63,492 bases of DNA from DATAMF01 sp964472565 (GTDB lineage Bacteria; Chloroflexota; Anaerolineae; Aggregatilineales; Aggregatilineaceae): assembly GCA_964472565.1 (NCBI GenBank), contig CAYYNB010000013.1:1-63492 (forward strand), given 5' to 3'. Below are positions 8,631-17,069 of this stretch, one piece after another (position 1 is the stretch's first letter; each line of letters starts with the position of its first letter). Under the pieces are notes generated by a model, which saw only the letters and a program-made list of their open reading frames with translations, ran no database searches and was not told where the DNA came from. Position numbers and translations under genes: made by a program.

Positions 8631-8751
8631 GGCGCGGCGCAGTCCTGAAAAATTTCAAAACTGTTAGATTTTGCTTTATTGTCAATTTCCCTAAGCTGTA
8701 CTACCATCCGTGAATGGGGTCAATTGATGATACAGCAAGGAGTGAGCATAG

Positions 8752-10584
8752 ATGGCAACGCCATATGATGGCAAGAGCGCGATCTGGCATTGGAAAGGCG
8801 ACTCCATTGCCGAGGAGACGATTGAAGAATTAGTAGCCACGATGAAAAAGTGGGCACCCAATGTCACCCAGGTGTGGGTGAAAACGAGCGATGGTGAAAA
8901 CTGGCAGGGTGAATTTGATACGGACCGCGATCTCGCCATTGACGGCGTGGCGAGCGTAGACAAGTGGGTGCGTGTGCTGGAAGCGAACGGCATGGAATTT
9001 CATGCCTGGGCCGTCGTCAAGGGGCAGAATGTCACCGCCGAAGCCGACCGGATTATTGAGGTCTGCAACCGCCCCGGCGTCCGTTCGATGGTGCTGGATG
9101 TTGAACCCTTCTCCGGGTTCTGGACCGTTGGCCGCGACCCGATTCGCCCGCTGATGACGCGCGTCCGGCGTGGGGTGGGGGGGCGCTTCCATATTGGGAT
9201 GGCGGTGGCTCCGCGTCCGCAGCACAAACCCAATAGTTATCCCGACGAATGGCGGCCTTTTATCAACAGCGTTCACCTGCAACTCTACTGGGAAACCTTC
9301 CAGCGCGATGTGGACGAAGTGCTGAAAGAAGGTTATGCCACGTGGGGCGGTTATGGCCTGCCGCTGCTGCCGGTTTTGCCCGGCGCGGCCCCGCGTGACG
9401 AGATGGATCATGCGCGGCAGGAAGTGATCAACACGTACAAATCGACGGGGATCAGTTGGTGGCGGTTTGGGGTGATCGGCCCGGTGCAGTTCCCGATCCT
9501 CAACAAGGCCATCGTGCCGGGTGAGAATAATGGCAACGGTGGGGAAACCCCGCAGGGCCGTTATGGAACTGAGATCGTCGTGACGCCCAACAGCCCGAAA
9601 TACCGGGATGGGGCGTTCGGCGGCGCGAATCCGGCGAACCTGTTTAAAACGTTCCCTGGGACGATGGGATGGACGGTGAAATATAAAACCACGTCCAAAA
9701 CATCGAGCACGGTGTGGGCACGCTGGGACCCCGATCTGGTCGCCAGCGGGTGGTATGAAGTCAGCGCGTTTGTCCCGGCGCGGCATGCGACAAGCGAACG
9801 CGCCCGCTTCAAGCTGCACGGCATTTTGGGCGCATCCTCCGAACTGGAAATTCCGATCCGGCAGTCGAGTTATTACAGTGTTTGGGTGCCGCTGGGCGTT
9901 TTTCAATTTGATGCCAATAATTCACAGGCCGGGGTTGTCTTTTTGAACGATTATACAGGGGAAGATAACAAAGAAATTGCTTTTGATGCGATTCGCTGGC
10001 GGCAGATTGTGGGAATTACGCCCACCGATAAATATCTGGCGGATGGGTACGATTCGCCGGTGGGCACGGCGGCAGAACGCGCCAGTACGAGCATCTGGCC
10101 GGGGCAGTGGTTTGATGCTACCGGATTCGCGCGCCGCTACCGGATCGGCACGTCCGCCGAGGCATACCATACCGGGACTGATTTTAATCTGAATGAACCG
10201 TATTGGGATGCGGATGCCCATTCGCCAGTGTACGCGGCGGCGTCCGGGGTGGTCACGTATGCGGGCCGCCTGACGGGGTGGGGGAATGTGATTGTTATCC
10301 GCCATGATCCGCTGGTCGGGACGATGAAGACGATGTATGGCCGCTATGCCCACGTGGAAGAGATGCGCGTGAGCGTGGGAGATCGAGTCGTGCGCGGGCA
10401 GCAAATCGCGAAGGTGGGGAACGCGGAGGGCCTGTTTGCGTATCACCTGCATTTCGATCTCAGCCCGACCTCGATTCTGGCCTCGCAGCCCTGGCACTGG
10501 CCCAAGCTGAACCGGGACAACCTGCTGGCGAATTATGTTGATCCGCAGGATTTTGTGCGCACCAACCGTCCCAAATCCTCGTAA
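8752..10584 (+). CDS. Three-domain protein: barrel-like domain, golvesin/CBM-like domain, M23 (LytM) peptidase
   Basis: 610 residues, start ATG 8752 after AAGGAGTGAGC. Residues 1-255 look like a TIM-barrel glycosidase-type fold (SMVLDVEPFSGFW, HLQLYWETF). Residues about 275-425 resemble the golvesin/Xly beta-sandwich that often accompanies peptidases (SGWYEVSAFVPA, IAFDAIRW). The C-terminus is an M23 LytM domain with zinc motif HTGTD (His473, Asp477) and HLHFD (His565, His567); it would cut peptidoglycan peptide bridges. No classical signal peptide is visible, although a wall-acting enzyme should be exported. It is monocistronic and ends at a strong terminator. M23 is confident; the first two domain names are tentative. 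Confidence 0.8.
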   Translation: MATPYDGKSAIWHWKGDSIAEETIEELVATMKKWAPNVTQVWVKTSDGENWQGEFDTDRDLAIDGVASVDKWVRVLEANGMEFHAWAVVKGQNVTAEADRIIEVCNRPGVRSMVLDVEPFSGFWTVGRDPIRPLMTRVRRGVGGRFHIGMAVAPRPQHKPNSYPDEWRPFINSVHLQLYWETFQRDVDEVLKEGYATWGGYGLPLLPVLPGAAPRDEMDHARQEVINTYKSTGISWWRFGVIGPVQFPILNKAIVPGENNGNGGETPQGRYGTEIVVTPNSPKYRDGAFGGANPANLFKTFPGTMGWTVKYKTTSKTSSTVWARWDPDLVASGWYEVSAFVPARHATSERARFKLHGILGASSELEIPIRQSSYYSVWVPLGVFQFDANNSQAGVVFLNDYTGEDNKEIAFDAIRWRQIVGITPTDKYLADGYDSPVGTAAERASTSIWPGQWFDATGFARRYRIGTSAEAYHTGTDFNLNEPYWDADAHSPVYAAASGVVTYAGRLTGWGNVIVIRHDPLVGTMKTMYGRYAHVEEMRVSVGDRVVRGQQIAKVGNAEGLFAYHLHFDLSPTSILASQPWHWPKLNRDNLLANYVDPQDFVRTNRPKSS

Positions 10585-10596
10585 AAAAACACGTTC

Positions 10597-10625
10597 GGGG
10601 GACATATGGTGTGTCCCCCTTTTTT
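10597..10625 (+). terminator. Strong rho-independent terminator
   Basis: GGGGGACA (10597-10604) and TGTCCCCC (10612-10619) form a perfect 8-bp stem with a 7-nt loop followed by six T residues. Confidence 0.9.
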
Positions 10626-10708
10626 GATTCCGCACCCAAATAACATTTGATCGCGTAGAATAGTGTGTGGGGCAGACAGCCCCCTGTTTAGTGAGGAGCG
10701 AGAAAATC

Positions 10709-11140
10709 ATGAGTGACAACATTCAGTCTCAGATCAGCCGGGGCCGCGCGGCTTTGTTCCGCAAGCTGGTAGATCGCCTGGGGCCAGAGGTGTTAGCGGT
10801 GGTGCAGGAAAATACCATCGAACAGGCGCGGACGTCGCTTGAGCGTGCGCAGATGACGGATCGCGGCCTGCAAGCGGTGATCGACTTTTGGAATGGGATG
10901 CCGCCGGACATGGAGTTTCAGCTTGAGGAGCAGGCGCCGCAGCATCTGCGGTACAGGGTTACGCGCTGCCCGCATGTCGCCGATTTTGCCGGGGCGGGGG
11001 ATGTTGGCTTTGCGTTTATGTGCGCGTATGACATTGGCTTCTGCCAGGGATTAAATCCGGCGATCAAGTTCACCCGCACCAAAACGCTGATGCAGGGGGA
11101 TGACTGCTGCGATCATACGTATGATCTGGATGAGGCATGA
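10709..11140 (+). CDS. L-2-amino-thiazoline-4-carboxylic acid hydrolase-like protein
   Basis: 143 residues from ATG 10709 (GAGGAG upstream; the longer ORF start has no ribosome-binding site). The C-terminal pattern FTRTKTLMQGDDCCDHTYD matches the end of the ATC-hydrolase family (PF14196-like), in which a G-D-x-C-D-H-x-F/Y motif is conserved. That family is named after a bacterial L-cysteine-forming hydrolase, but most members are uncharacterised. It overlaps the downstream nucleotidyltransferase gene by 4 nt (ATGA). The family call is fairly good; the substrate is unknown. Confidence 0.65.
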   Translation: MSDNIQSQISRGRAALFRKLVDRLGPEVLAVVQENTIEQARTSLERAQMTDRGLQAVIDFWNGMPPDMEFQLEEQAPQHLRYRVTRCPHVADFAGAGDVGFAFMCAYDIGFCQGLNPAIKFTRTKTLMQGDDCCDHTYDLDEA

Positions 11141-11913
11141 TCGAAGACCATTGGCAGCAGCGCGGTATCGCGGGCATGATCGCGCTGCTCGATCCTGATT
11201 TAGATGTGCGGGCGCTCGTATTGCATGGTTCATCGACGTTCTCCACAGATGCCTGGAGCGATGTGGATTTGTTTCTGGTCGTGCGAGATGTTGCCCTGGA
11301 ACGTTTTTCCCTGTTGCTGGATTGGCTGCATCCATTAGGTGAAATTTTCGCATACGAGCGCCATCTTAATCCCGATTTCTGTACACTGCGCCTCTGTTTT
11401 TGGGATATGCGACGTTTCGATGTGATTATTATGGCGGAGAGCCGATTAGTACGGGTGCGCGAACGACCTGAGATGCTGGTACTGCGCCGGGCGCGGATTC
11501 TCTTTTCGCGCCTGCCGGATTTAGATTCGCTGCTGGCCTTGACCGCCGATACCTATATTCCCAAACGAATGCCCGCCGAGCAGTTTGATGTGTTGGTGAA
11601 TGCATTTTGGTTCAAAGGTATGGTCGCTGTCGGTAAAGTGAAGCGCGGCGATCTTCTGGTCGCGCTTCACTTGAGTCTGGACTTGATCCGCGATTGTCTG
11701 CTGGTTGGGATGCTGCTGCGGGACCGCGCCGACGATCAGTGGAAAATGGTGATCGACCAACTGCATTCGACTATACAGCCCTATACCCCGTTAGGAATTT
11801 TGGACAGCCTGGAACAAAGTGCGCTGGCTTTTGATTACTTAGCGGCGGTGTGGTCGCCCAATTATAGACCACGCGCGGCGCTATTTCGTGCCTGGATCGA
11901 ACGGACACGGTAG
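11137..11913 (+). CDS. Nucleotidyltransferase (ANT-like) with helical C-terminal domain
   Basis: 258 residues. The N-terminal domain has the minimal nucleotidyltransferase signature: a GSS (in LHGSSTF) followed by SDVDLFLVV, giving the metal-binding Asp pair DVD. The C-terminal half is helical (NAFWFKGMVAVGKVKRGDLL), as in aminoglycoside adenylyltransferases and related stand-alone enzymes. It is translationally coupled to the preceding ATC-hydrolase-like gene. Whether it modifies a small molecule or a macromolecule cannot be told from sequence, and resistance should not be assumed. Confidence 0.7.
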   Translation: MIEDHWQQRGIAGMIALLDPDLDVRALVLHGSSTFSTDAWSDVDLFLVVRDVALERFSLLLDWLHPLGEIFAYERHLNPDFCTLRLCFWDMRRFDVIIMAESRLVRVRERPEMLVLRRARILFSRLPDLDSLLALTADTYIPKRMPAEQFDVLVNAFWFKGMVAVGKVKRGDLLVALHLSLDLIRDCLLVGMLLRDRADDQWKMVIDQLHSTIQPYTPLGILDSLEQSALAFDYLAAVWSPNYRPRAALFRAWIERTR

Positions 11914-11966
11914 GAACTCATCAGGATGCCGGGGAGAAGCGTTTCCCCCGTTTCGATTTCGCCTGT

Positions 11967-11980
11967 TATAATCCCCCGTA
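11967..11980 (+). promoter_or_regulatory. Leaderless-type promoter of the FHA gene pair
   Basis: A perfect TATAAT (11967-11972) lies 7 nt before ATG 11980 and there is no Shine-Dalgarno sequence between. Transcription would begin at or next to the start codon. No good -35 box is seen. Confidence 0.5.
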
Positions 11981-12795
11981 TGGACAAAAACAGATTCTCT
12001 CGTTTCGAGGACCGCATTCAGCGGTTGGTGGAAGGCAGTTTTGCGCGCTTATTCGCGGGCCGGATGCAGCCGCGTGAAGTCGCGCTGCGGCTGGCACGGG
12101 CGATGGAAGACAACGCCCAGGCGGATTCCGACGGCGAACTGGCCGCGCCGAATCATTATCTGGTGCATCTGCACCCTGACGATCATGACGTGCTGCTGGA
12201 AGCACATCCCACCCTGGCGATGGCGCTGGCCGATCATTTGCTTAAGCTGGCGGAGGACAGCGGACTGCGGCTGGACCTGCCGCCCGATGTCGAACTGGTG
12301 CCCGATCAGGCGGTGGCGCTGCATGCAGTGCTGGTGATGGCCGAACACGCTGAGACGCCGCGCCAGGCGACGCAGGCCATGCCGTCGATGACGATGGACG
12401 AGGTGCGCGCGGCGACTCCCAAACTCCCGGCGGCGTTTCTGGTGATCGATGGCAGCCGGTATGTGCCGCTGGAACGTTCGGTGATCAACGTGGGACGGCG
12501 GCGCGATAATGCGATTGTGCTGGACGATCCGCGTGTCAGCCGCCAGCACTGCCAGTTACGCTTCCGCCTGGGGCAGTTTGTGCTATACGACCTGGGGAGC
12601 CGGGGCGGGACGTTTGTCAACAGTACTCGCATCACGGAGTGCGCGCTGCGTCCTGGCGATGTGATCTCGCTGGCGGGGGTGCTGATGGTGTATGTGCTCG
12701 ACGACAGCTCCACCGGACAGCAGGCGAGCAGGAGCGGGGGCGATACTCAGGTTCGTCTGTCACGCCAGGACCTGGAAAGAGATGAGGACGAATGA
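11980..12795 (+). CDS. FhaA-like protein (DUF3662 + FHA domain)
   Basis: 271 residues from ATG 11980. The N-terminal domain (RFEDRIQRLVEGSFARLF, then QPREVALRLARAMED) is typical of the DUF3662 module of actinobacterial and Chloroflexota FhaA. The C-terminal FHA domain has GRRRDNAIVLDDPRVSRQHCQL and SRGGTFVN, the phosphothreonine-binding loops. In other bacteria FhaA sits with rodA, pbpA and Ser/Thr kinases and regulates peptidoglycan synthesis. Here the second FHA gene follows with a 4-nt overlap, but rodA and the PBP are about 16 kb away and no kinase is seen. Confidence 0.85.
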   Translation: MDKNRFSRFEDRIQRLVEGSFARLFAGRMQPREVALRLARAMEDNAQADSDGELAAPNHYLVHLHPDDHDVLLEAHPTLAMALADHLLKLAEDSGLRLDLPPDVELVPDQAVALHAVLVMAEHAETPRQATQAMPSMTMDEVRAATPKLPAAFLVIDGSRYVPLERSVINVGRRRDNAIVLDDPRVSRQHCQLRFRLGQFVLYDLGSRGGTFVNSTRITECALRPGDVISLAGVLMVYVLDDSSTGQQASRSGGDTQVRLSRQDLERDEDE

Positions 12796-13232
12796 GTATG
12801 GACCTCGTGCTGCTGGTTTTGCGGTTGTTGGCGGGGATGCTGCTCCTGAGTTTTCTTGGGAGCATTTTTTGGCTGCTGTGGCACGACTACCGCGCCGCTG
12901 CCAGTATGATCGAAGATGGCAAACGCCAGCGCGGGCGGCTGGTGGTGGTGGCCTCGCATGATGAAAACGCGGTGGAAGTCGGCACGACCTATCCGCTGTT
13001 GCCGCTGACGAGCCTGGGGCGCGGCCCGACGAATACGATTGTGCTGCGCGATAATTTCGCCAGCCAGGAACATGCCCTGCTGACGCGGCGCGGCGCGCAG
13101 TGGTGGCTGGAAGACCGCCACAGCAGCAACGGCACCCGCCTCAACGGGGAACCCGTCCAGGAGCCGGTGGTGGTGTCGGCGGGCGACGTGATTTGTATCG
13201 GCCAGATTGAATTAAAACTGGAATTAGAATAA
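12792..13232 (+). CDS. FhaB/FipA-like membrane-anchored FHA protein
   Basis: 146 residues: one N-terminal transmembrane helix (about residues 4-29), a short linker, then an FHA domain with LGRGPTNTIVLRDNFASQEHALL and RHSSNGTRLNG, the conserved pThr-binding residues. The start overlaps the FhaA-like stop by 4 nt. By analogy with FhaB/FipA it would dock phosphorylated division or wall-synthesis proteins at the membrane. The role is inferred from family and neighbour. Confidence 0.83.
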   Translation: MSMDLVLLVLRLLAGMLLLSFLGSIFWLLWHDYRAAASMIEDGKRQRGRLVVVASHDENAVEVGTTYPLLPLTSLGRGPTNTIVLRDNFASQEHALLTRRGAQWWLEDRHSSNGTRLNGEPVQEPVVVSAGDVICIGQIELKLELE

Positions 13233-13249
13233 TTAACGGAGGATTTACC

Positions 13250-13705
13250 ATGACCACGAACGGCATGACGATTCGCTTGTTTCAGCCATCCGATCTGCCG
13301 CAGATGGCCGACTTGGAGCGGGCTGTCTTTGGCAGCGGGGCTTACTCCTATTATTTCTTCCGGCAGATTTATGACCTGTTTCCCCAACTGATCTGGGTGG
13401 CGGCCACCGAACGGATGCTGGTCGGGCATGTCTGCGGCGCGATTGACCAATCGGGCGAAACAGGCTGGTTGTTGGATTTTGGGGTGCATGCGTCGGCGCG
13501 GCGGACCGGGGTCGGGCAGCAGTTGATCGCGTGCTGCCTGGACGAAATGGCACAGGCGGGCGTGGAGCGGGTGAAAACGACGATCCATGTCGATAACGAG
13601 GCGGGCATCCGGCTGTGCGAAAAAGTCGGCTTTCGGCGGACGCATATCGAAGAAAACTACTACGGCGACGGCGAAGACCGGATTATTCTGGAATACACGT
13701 TATAA
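13250..13705 (+). CDS. GNAT family N-acetyltransferase
   Basis: 151 residues, start ATG 13250 after ACGGAGGA. The acetyl-CoA loop is HASARRTGVGQQLI (R-x-x-G-x-G), followed by VHVDNEAGIRLCEKVGF-like strands seen in RimI-type enzymes. Substrate unknown. It sits 17 nt after the FHA gene and 16 nt before the SDR gene, so all are probably co-transcribed. Confidence 0.82.
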   Translation: MTTNGMTIRLFQPSDLPQMADLERAVFGSGAYSYYFFRQIYDLFPQLIWVAATERMLVGHVCGAIDQSGETGWLLDFGVHASARRTGVGQQLIACCLDEMAQAGVERVKTTIHVDNEAGIRLCEKVGFRRTHIEENYYGDGEDRIILEYTL

Positions 13706-13721
13706 CAGGAGCAGACAGACG

Positions 13722-14507
13722 ATGGATCTCGGTTTAAAGGGTTCCCGTGTTTTGGTTGCGGCCAGCAGCAGCGGGTTAGGGGCGGCTACCGCGCGCCAGT
13801 TCAGCCGCGAAGGGGCGCGCGTGGCGGTGAATGGGCGCGAACAGGGTAAGCTGAACGTAACGGCGGAATCGATCCGGCAGGAAACCGGCGGCGAGGTGTT
13901 CGCGCTGGCGGGCGATCTGATCGCCGCGCCGGAAGAGGTGGTTGAGCAGGCTGTTGCTGCCTTTGGTGGGCTGGATATTCTGGTCACGAATGCGGGCGGG
14001 CCAAAGCCGGGCACGTTCGAGTCGGTAGGGCTGGTCGATTGGGAAAACGCCTTTCAGCTCACGGTGATGAGCGCTGTTCGCCTGATCCGCGCCGCGCTGC
14101 CGTACCTGCGCCAGAGCGATCACCCCGCGATTCTGACCATCACCTCGACCTCGATCAAGCAGCCTATCGAAAACCTGATCCTCTCGAACAGCGTGCGGAT
14201 GGCCGTCGGCGGCCTCACGAAGTCGCTGGCGAACGAATTGGGGCCGGAAGGTATCCGCATCAACAGCATTCTGCCGGGGTGGACCATGACCGGGCGTGTA
14301 GACGAAATTATGCAGGCGCGTTCCCAGGCGCAGGGGATCACAGTCGAAGAGGCGGTGAACCGTCAAATGTCCGGCACGCCGCTGGGACGCATCGGCCAGC
14401 CGGATGAATTCGCCAATGTGGCGGTGTTTTTGTGTTCGCCCGCCGCGAGTTATGTGCATGGCGCGATGATTCCGGTGGAAGGCGGTACGCTGCGGGCGAC
14501 GCTGTAA
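13722..14507 (+). CDS. SDR-family oxidoreductase with non-canonical active site
   Basis: 261 residues; ATG 13722 has AGGAG upstream. The Rossmann cofactor loop reads AASSSGLGAATA in place of the usual TGxxxGxG, followed by VTNAGGP. At the catalytic Tyr-x3-Lys position the sequence is SNSVR, with Ser155 and Arg159 instead of Tyr and Lys. The serine of the TSTS motif is present. The SDR subgroup annotated as BKR-like SDR-like is known to lack the canonical tetrad, so this is a family trait rather than a local mutation. It may be an unusual reductase or a non-catalytic binding protein. Confidence 0.82.
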   Translation: MDLGLKGSRVLVAASSSGLGAATARQFSREGARVAVNGREQGKLNVTAESIRQETGGEVFALAGDLIAAPEEVVEQAVAAFGGLDILVTNAGGPKPGTFESVGLVDWENAFQLTVMSAVRLIRAALPYLRQSDHPAILTITSTSIKQPIENLILSNSVRMAVGGLTKSLANELGPEGIRINSILPGWTMTGRVDEIMQARSQAQGITVEEAVNRQMSGTPLGRIGQPDEFANVAVFLCSPAASYVHGAMIPVEGGTLRATL

Positions 14508-14539
14508 GGAAATTCGTAATGGTTAAAAAGCGTAAGCTG

Positions 14540-14578
14540 CTGGCTCATCCTCGTTTTGGGTGACGAGTTATGAGCCAG
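14540..14578. terminator. Bidirectional hairpin between convergent genes
   Basis: CTGGCTCAT (14540-14548) pairs with ATGAGCCAG (14570-14578), with a second inner stem CTCG/CGAG. It lies between the SDR stop and the oligopeptidase stop. T-runs are weak on both strands. Confidence 0.55.
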
Positions 14579-14585
14579 TGATTCG

Positions 14586-16295
14586 CTAAGATACCGGCGT
14601 ATTACGCTGGTTTTGCTCGGCCTGGTTAACCAGTGTCTCTATCTGGGCCAACCCGCCATGCCAGAACGCAGGATCAGTCAGGTCAATGCCGAGCGGTCTT
14701 AGTAGATTCTCCGGGGAGTCAGATCCGCCTGCCCGCAGCAAATCTACATAATGTTGAATAAACGCCGTCCCCATGTCATGGTACCGCGCCGCAAGCGACT
14801 GCGCCAGCAGTTCACCAAAGGCATAGGCATAAATATAGCCTGGCTCCATCAGAAAATGGGGGACGCGCCAGCCCATCCGGTTCTCCTCGGTCATGGTTAG
14901 GATATCACCGGCCATTTGTCGATAATGCTCGATCCATAAATCGCCCAGCCGTTCGCTCGATAACCAGCCATCTTGCCGGTAGGTGCGATGCATGGCATTC
15001 TCAAAGCGGTGCATAACAATCTGGTAAAAGATCGTGCTGGACACCCGTTCCAGGTAATGTACTAAGAGCGCCAGTCGCGCGTGCGAATCAGTTTCACCCT
15101 GCAGGAGGCTGTGATAAACCAGTGTCTCGCAAAAGGTGGAGGCTGTCTCAGCCATCGGTAGGGGCATCATATATTGTAACTGGCCCTGTTCCCGACAGAG
15201 ATAGAAATGAACCCCATGTCCCAGTTCGTGCGCCAGTGTTTGCACATCGGATGCCGTGCCCGTGAAGTTCATGAACACATAGGGATGCACCGAGGGGACG
15301 GATACCGCGCAAAATGCACCATCGTATCGATGCGGGCCAGGGGCAGCGTCGATCCAGTGTTGGGTGAAGAAGCGTTCGGCGATGGCGGCGAAATTGCCAT
15401 TAAACCCCTGAAAGGCTTCCAGTACAAGCGTGCGAGCCTCCTCCCAGGTATACACACGTTCATATTGGGGCAGAGGGGCTGATATATCGAAGACGTAAAA
15501 GTCATCGAGGTTCAGCAGCTCACGCTTAAGTCGGAAAATTCGCTGAGCCAGATCGTAGCGCGAAACAACCGTGTCGGACAGAACCCTCACCGCTTCATCG
15601 CTGATTTCGTTGGTCAGATTGAATGAGCTGATCCAGGCTGGATAACCGCGCAACCTATCGTCAGAAGCTTTGTCGGCCACAACGGTATTGTAGATGAATG
15701 TGTACGCATGTTCATTACGGCGATAAGCCTCGGATCGGGCGCGATAGGCACGCGCGCGCACCTCACGATCAGGAGAACCGAGTTTAACATGAAGCTGGCT
15801 GGCGGTCAGTGTCTTACCGTCAAACTCAAACGGTGTGTGAGCGTTGATTTCATCCATGTAACGTAGCCAAGCCTTGCGTCCGGTAACCGCCTTTTCTACC
15901 AGGAGGATTTCCTCTGTCTCGCTCAGGCGATACGGCTTCTGCTGGCGTCTGACTTCCAACCAATGGCGATAGCGTTCCGGCGTATCCTCTGCAGCTTGCA
16001 CATGGAGATCAAAGAATATCAATCGCTGTTGACATTGCGCTTTCCAACTCTCAATCTTAGCCATCAATGCCCCGTTACGGGTATCGGTTGCCCACACCAT
16101 CTGAGCATACTCGAACAGCTTTTCCATGCGCTCGATGATCTGCTCATAGCGTCTGAGGGCGTCGATCAAGCTGTCAATCTCCTCTGCATAATCGGCGACA
16201 AAGCCTTCAATAAGCTTTTCAGTTGTCACCATGTCGTCGGCAATAGCCGGGTCATCCACACCGCTGAATAGATCGCCCAAATTCCAGGTTTGCAT
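14586..16295 (-). CDS. pepF: M3-family oligoendopeptidase (PepF-like)
   Basis: Cytoplasmic zinc metallopeptidase that degrades short peptides. The 569-residue protein carries LAHELGHGVHF, giving HExxH with His356, Glu357 and His360; the third ligand should lie in the downstream ASTFCETLVYH segment. ATG 16295 follows AAAAGGAG. The base composition looks lower in GC than the neighbouring genes by eye, as in the adjacent HicAB genes, which could mean a different origin. It has no signal peptide. The family is clear; the precise specificity is not. Confidence 0.9.
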   Translation of the reverse strand: MQTWNLGDLFSGVDDPAIADDMVTTEKLIEGFVADYAEEIDSLIDALRRYEQIIERMEKLFEYAQMVWATDTRNGALMAKIESWKAQCQQRLIFFDLHVQAAEDTPERYRHWLEVRRQQKPYRLSETEEILLVEKAVTGRKAWLRYMDEINAHTPFEFDGKTLTASQLHVKLGSPDREVRARAYRARSEAYRRNEHAYTFIYNTVVADKASDDRLRGYPAWISSFNLTNEISDEAVRVLSDTVVSRYDLAQRIFRLKRELLNLDDFYVFDISAPLPQYERVYTWEEARTLVLEAFQGFNGNFAAIAERFFTQHWIDAAPGPHRYDGAFCAVSVPSVHPYVFMNFTGTASDVQTLAHELGHGVHFYLCREQGQLQYMMPLPMAETASTFCETLVYHSLLQGETDSHARLALLVHYLERVSSTIFYQIVMHRFENAMHRTYRQDGWLSSERLGDLWIEHYRQMAGDILTMTEENRMGWRVPHFLMEPGYIYAYAFGELLAQSLAARYHDMGTAFIQHYVDLLRAGGSDSPENLLRPLGIDLTDPAFWHGGLAQIETLVNQAEQNQRNTPVS

Positions 16296-16380
16296 CGCTG
16301 ATACTCCTTTTAGTGGATTCTACGACATCCGTGGTCAACTTCGTCATCAGGTGTAAGCTGCTTTATCTGGTTCTAAGAAT

Positions 16381-16608
16381 GTGCGCTTTGACGACCTGTT
16401 GGGACTTTTGGAAGCATTTGGATTTGAACTGAAACGGATCAGCGGGAGTCACCCTGTATATAAACATCCTGCTGTTCCGCATTTGCTTTTACTGCAACCA
16501 ACTGATGCGGGGCAAGCCAAACCTTATCAAGTTCGACAGTTGCTAAAATTGATAGAAGAATATGAACTTGTGCTGGATGAAGAACCGGATGGAGAGGATG
16601 AGGCATGA
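16381..16608 (+). CDS. HicA-like toxin, possibly with altered N-terminus
   Basis: 75 residues from GTG 16381. HicA toxins are small dsRBD-fold mRNA interferases. The hallmark ELKRISGSHPVYKHP carries the catalytic histidine in GSH, and AKPYQVRQLLKLIEEY matches the C-terminal helix. Homology-like residues (ALSGSKN) extend upstream of the GTG in frame to a TAA at 16354, and no ATG is available there, so the N-terminus may have been shortened. The gene overlaps the HicB-like gene by 4 nt. Toxin-antitoxin activity is inferred. Confidence 0.75.
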   Translation: MRFDDLLGLLEAFGFELKRISGSHPVYKHPAVPHLLLLQPTDAGQAKPYQVRQLLKLIEEYELVLDEEPDGEDEA

Positions 16609-16820
16609 AAGACTATCACATCAACATCTTTTACAGTGAAGAAGATGAGGCTTACATTGCCGATATTCCCGATCTCAAAACCTGTTCGGCACACGGCGCG
16701 ACACCGGAAGAAGCGCTGCGCCAGGTGTTGATAGCGAAGGATGCCTGGCTGCATGTGGCGCACGATGAAGGTTTGCCTATCCCCGAACCGCGCTACCGTC
16801 CGGTGATCTATCAGATGTAG
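16605..16820 (+). CDS. HicB-like antitoxin, single domain
   Basis: 71 residues. A HicB-type RNase-H-like fold is indicated by the FYSEEDEAYIADIPDL strand pair and the GATPEEALRQVLIAKDAWL helix. There is no C-terminal helix-turn-helix or ribbon-helix-helix, so autoregulation would need another factor. It is coupled to the HicA-like gene by ATGA. The pair forms a minimal type II toxin-antitoxin locus at the left edge of the defence-like cluster. Confidence 0.78.
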   Translation: MKDYHINIFYSEEDEAYIADIPDLKTCSAHGATPEEALRQVLIAKDAWLHVAHDEGLPIPEPRYRPVIYQM

Positions 16821-16916
16821 TCTCCGCGCCCCTTTGCTAACAGAGCATCCCGTAGGGGTGTATTGATGCGGATGTCCGATCTCGTCGGGATTCTCGCGCG
16901 AGTCCGGTCATCGAAC

Positions 16917-16946
16917 GTAGGGGCAGGTTTGCAAACCTGCCCCTAC
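16917..16946. repeat. Perfect 30-bp palindrome of the GTAGGGGC family
   Basis: The left half GTAGGGGCAGGTTTG is followed directly by its exact reverse complement. It lies upstream of the CHAT gene. An eroded half copy (CCCGTAGGGGTG) lies at about 16849-16860. The rest of 16821-17055 holds nothing else I recognise. Confidence 0.85.
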
Positions 16947-17055
16947 AGCCAAATACGACGGTTATTAGAAATTGATTTAATCCCGGTTGAATTTATAACG
17001 AACCTCCAATCTCGCCTAGTACCTCTGCCTCTTTTCGCAAATCTTCCATTTGAAC

Positions 17056-17069
17056 TATACTGCGGAGCA
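17056..17069 (+). promoter_or_regulatory. Possible leaderless promoter of the CHAT-STAND gene
   Basis: TATACT (17056-17061) is exactly 7 nt before ATG 17069, the same spacing as at 11967 and 56443. The spacer GCGGAGC could alternatively act as a weak ribosome-binding site. Confidence 0.4.

Noticed and set aside
11137..11913. Calling the nucleotidyltransferase an aminoglycoside-resistance gene
   Set aside because: Only the general GS...DxD signature supports it; there is no resistance context.
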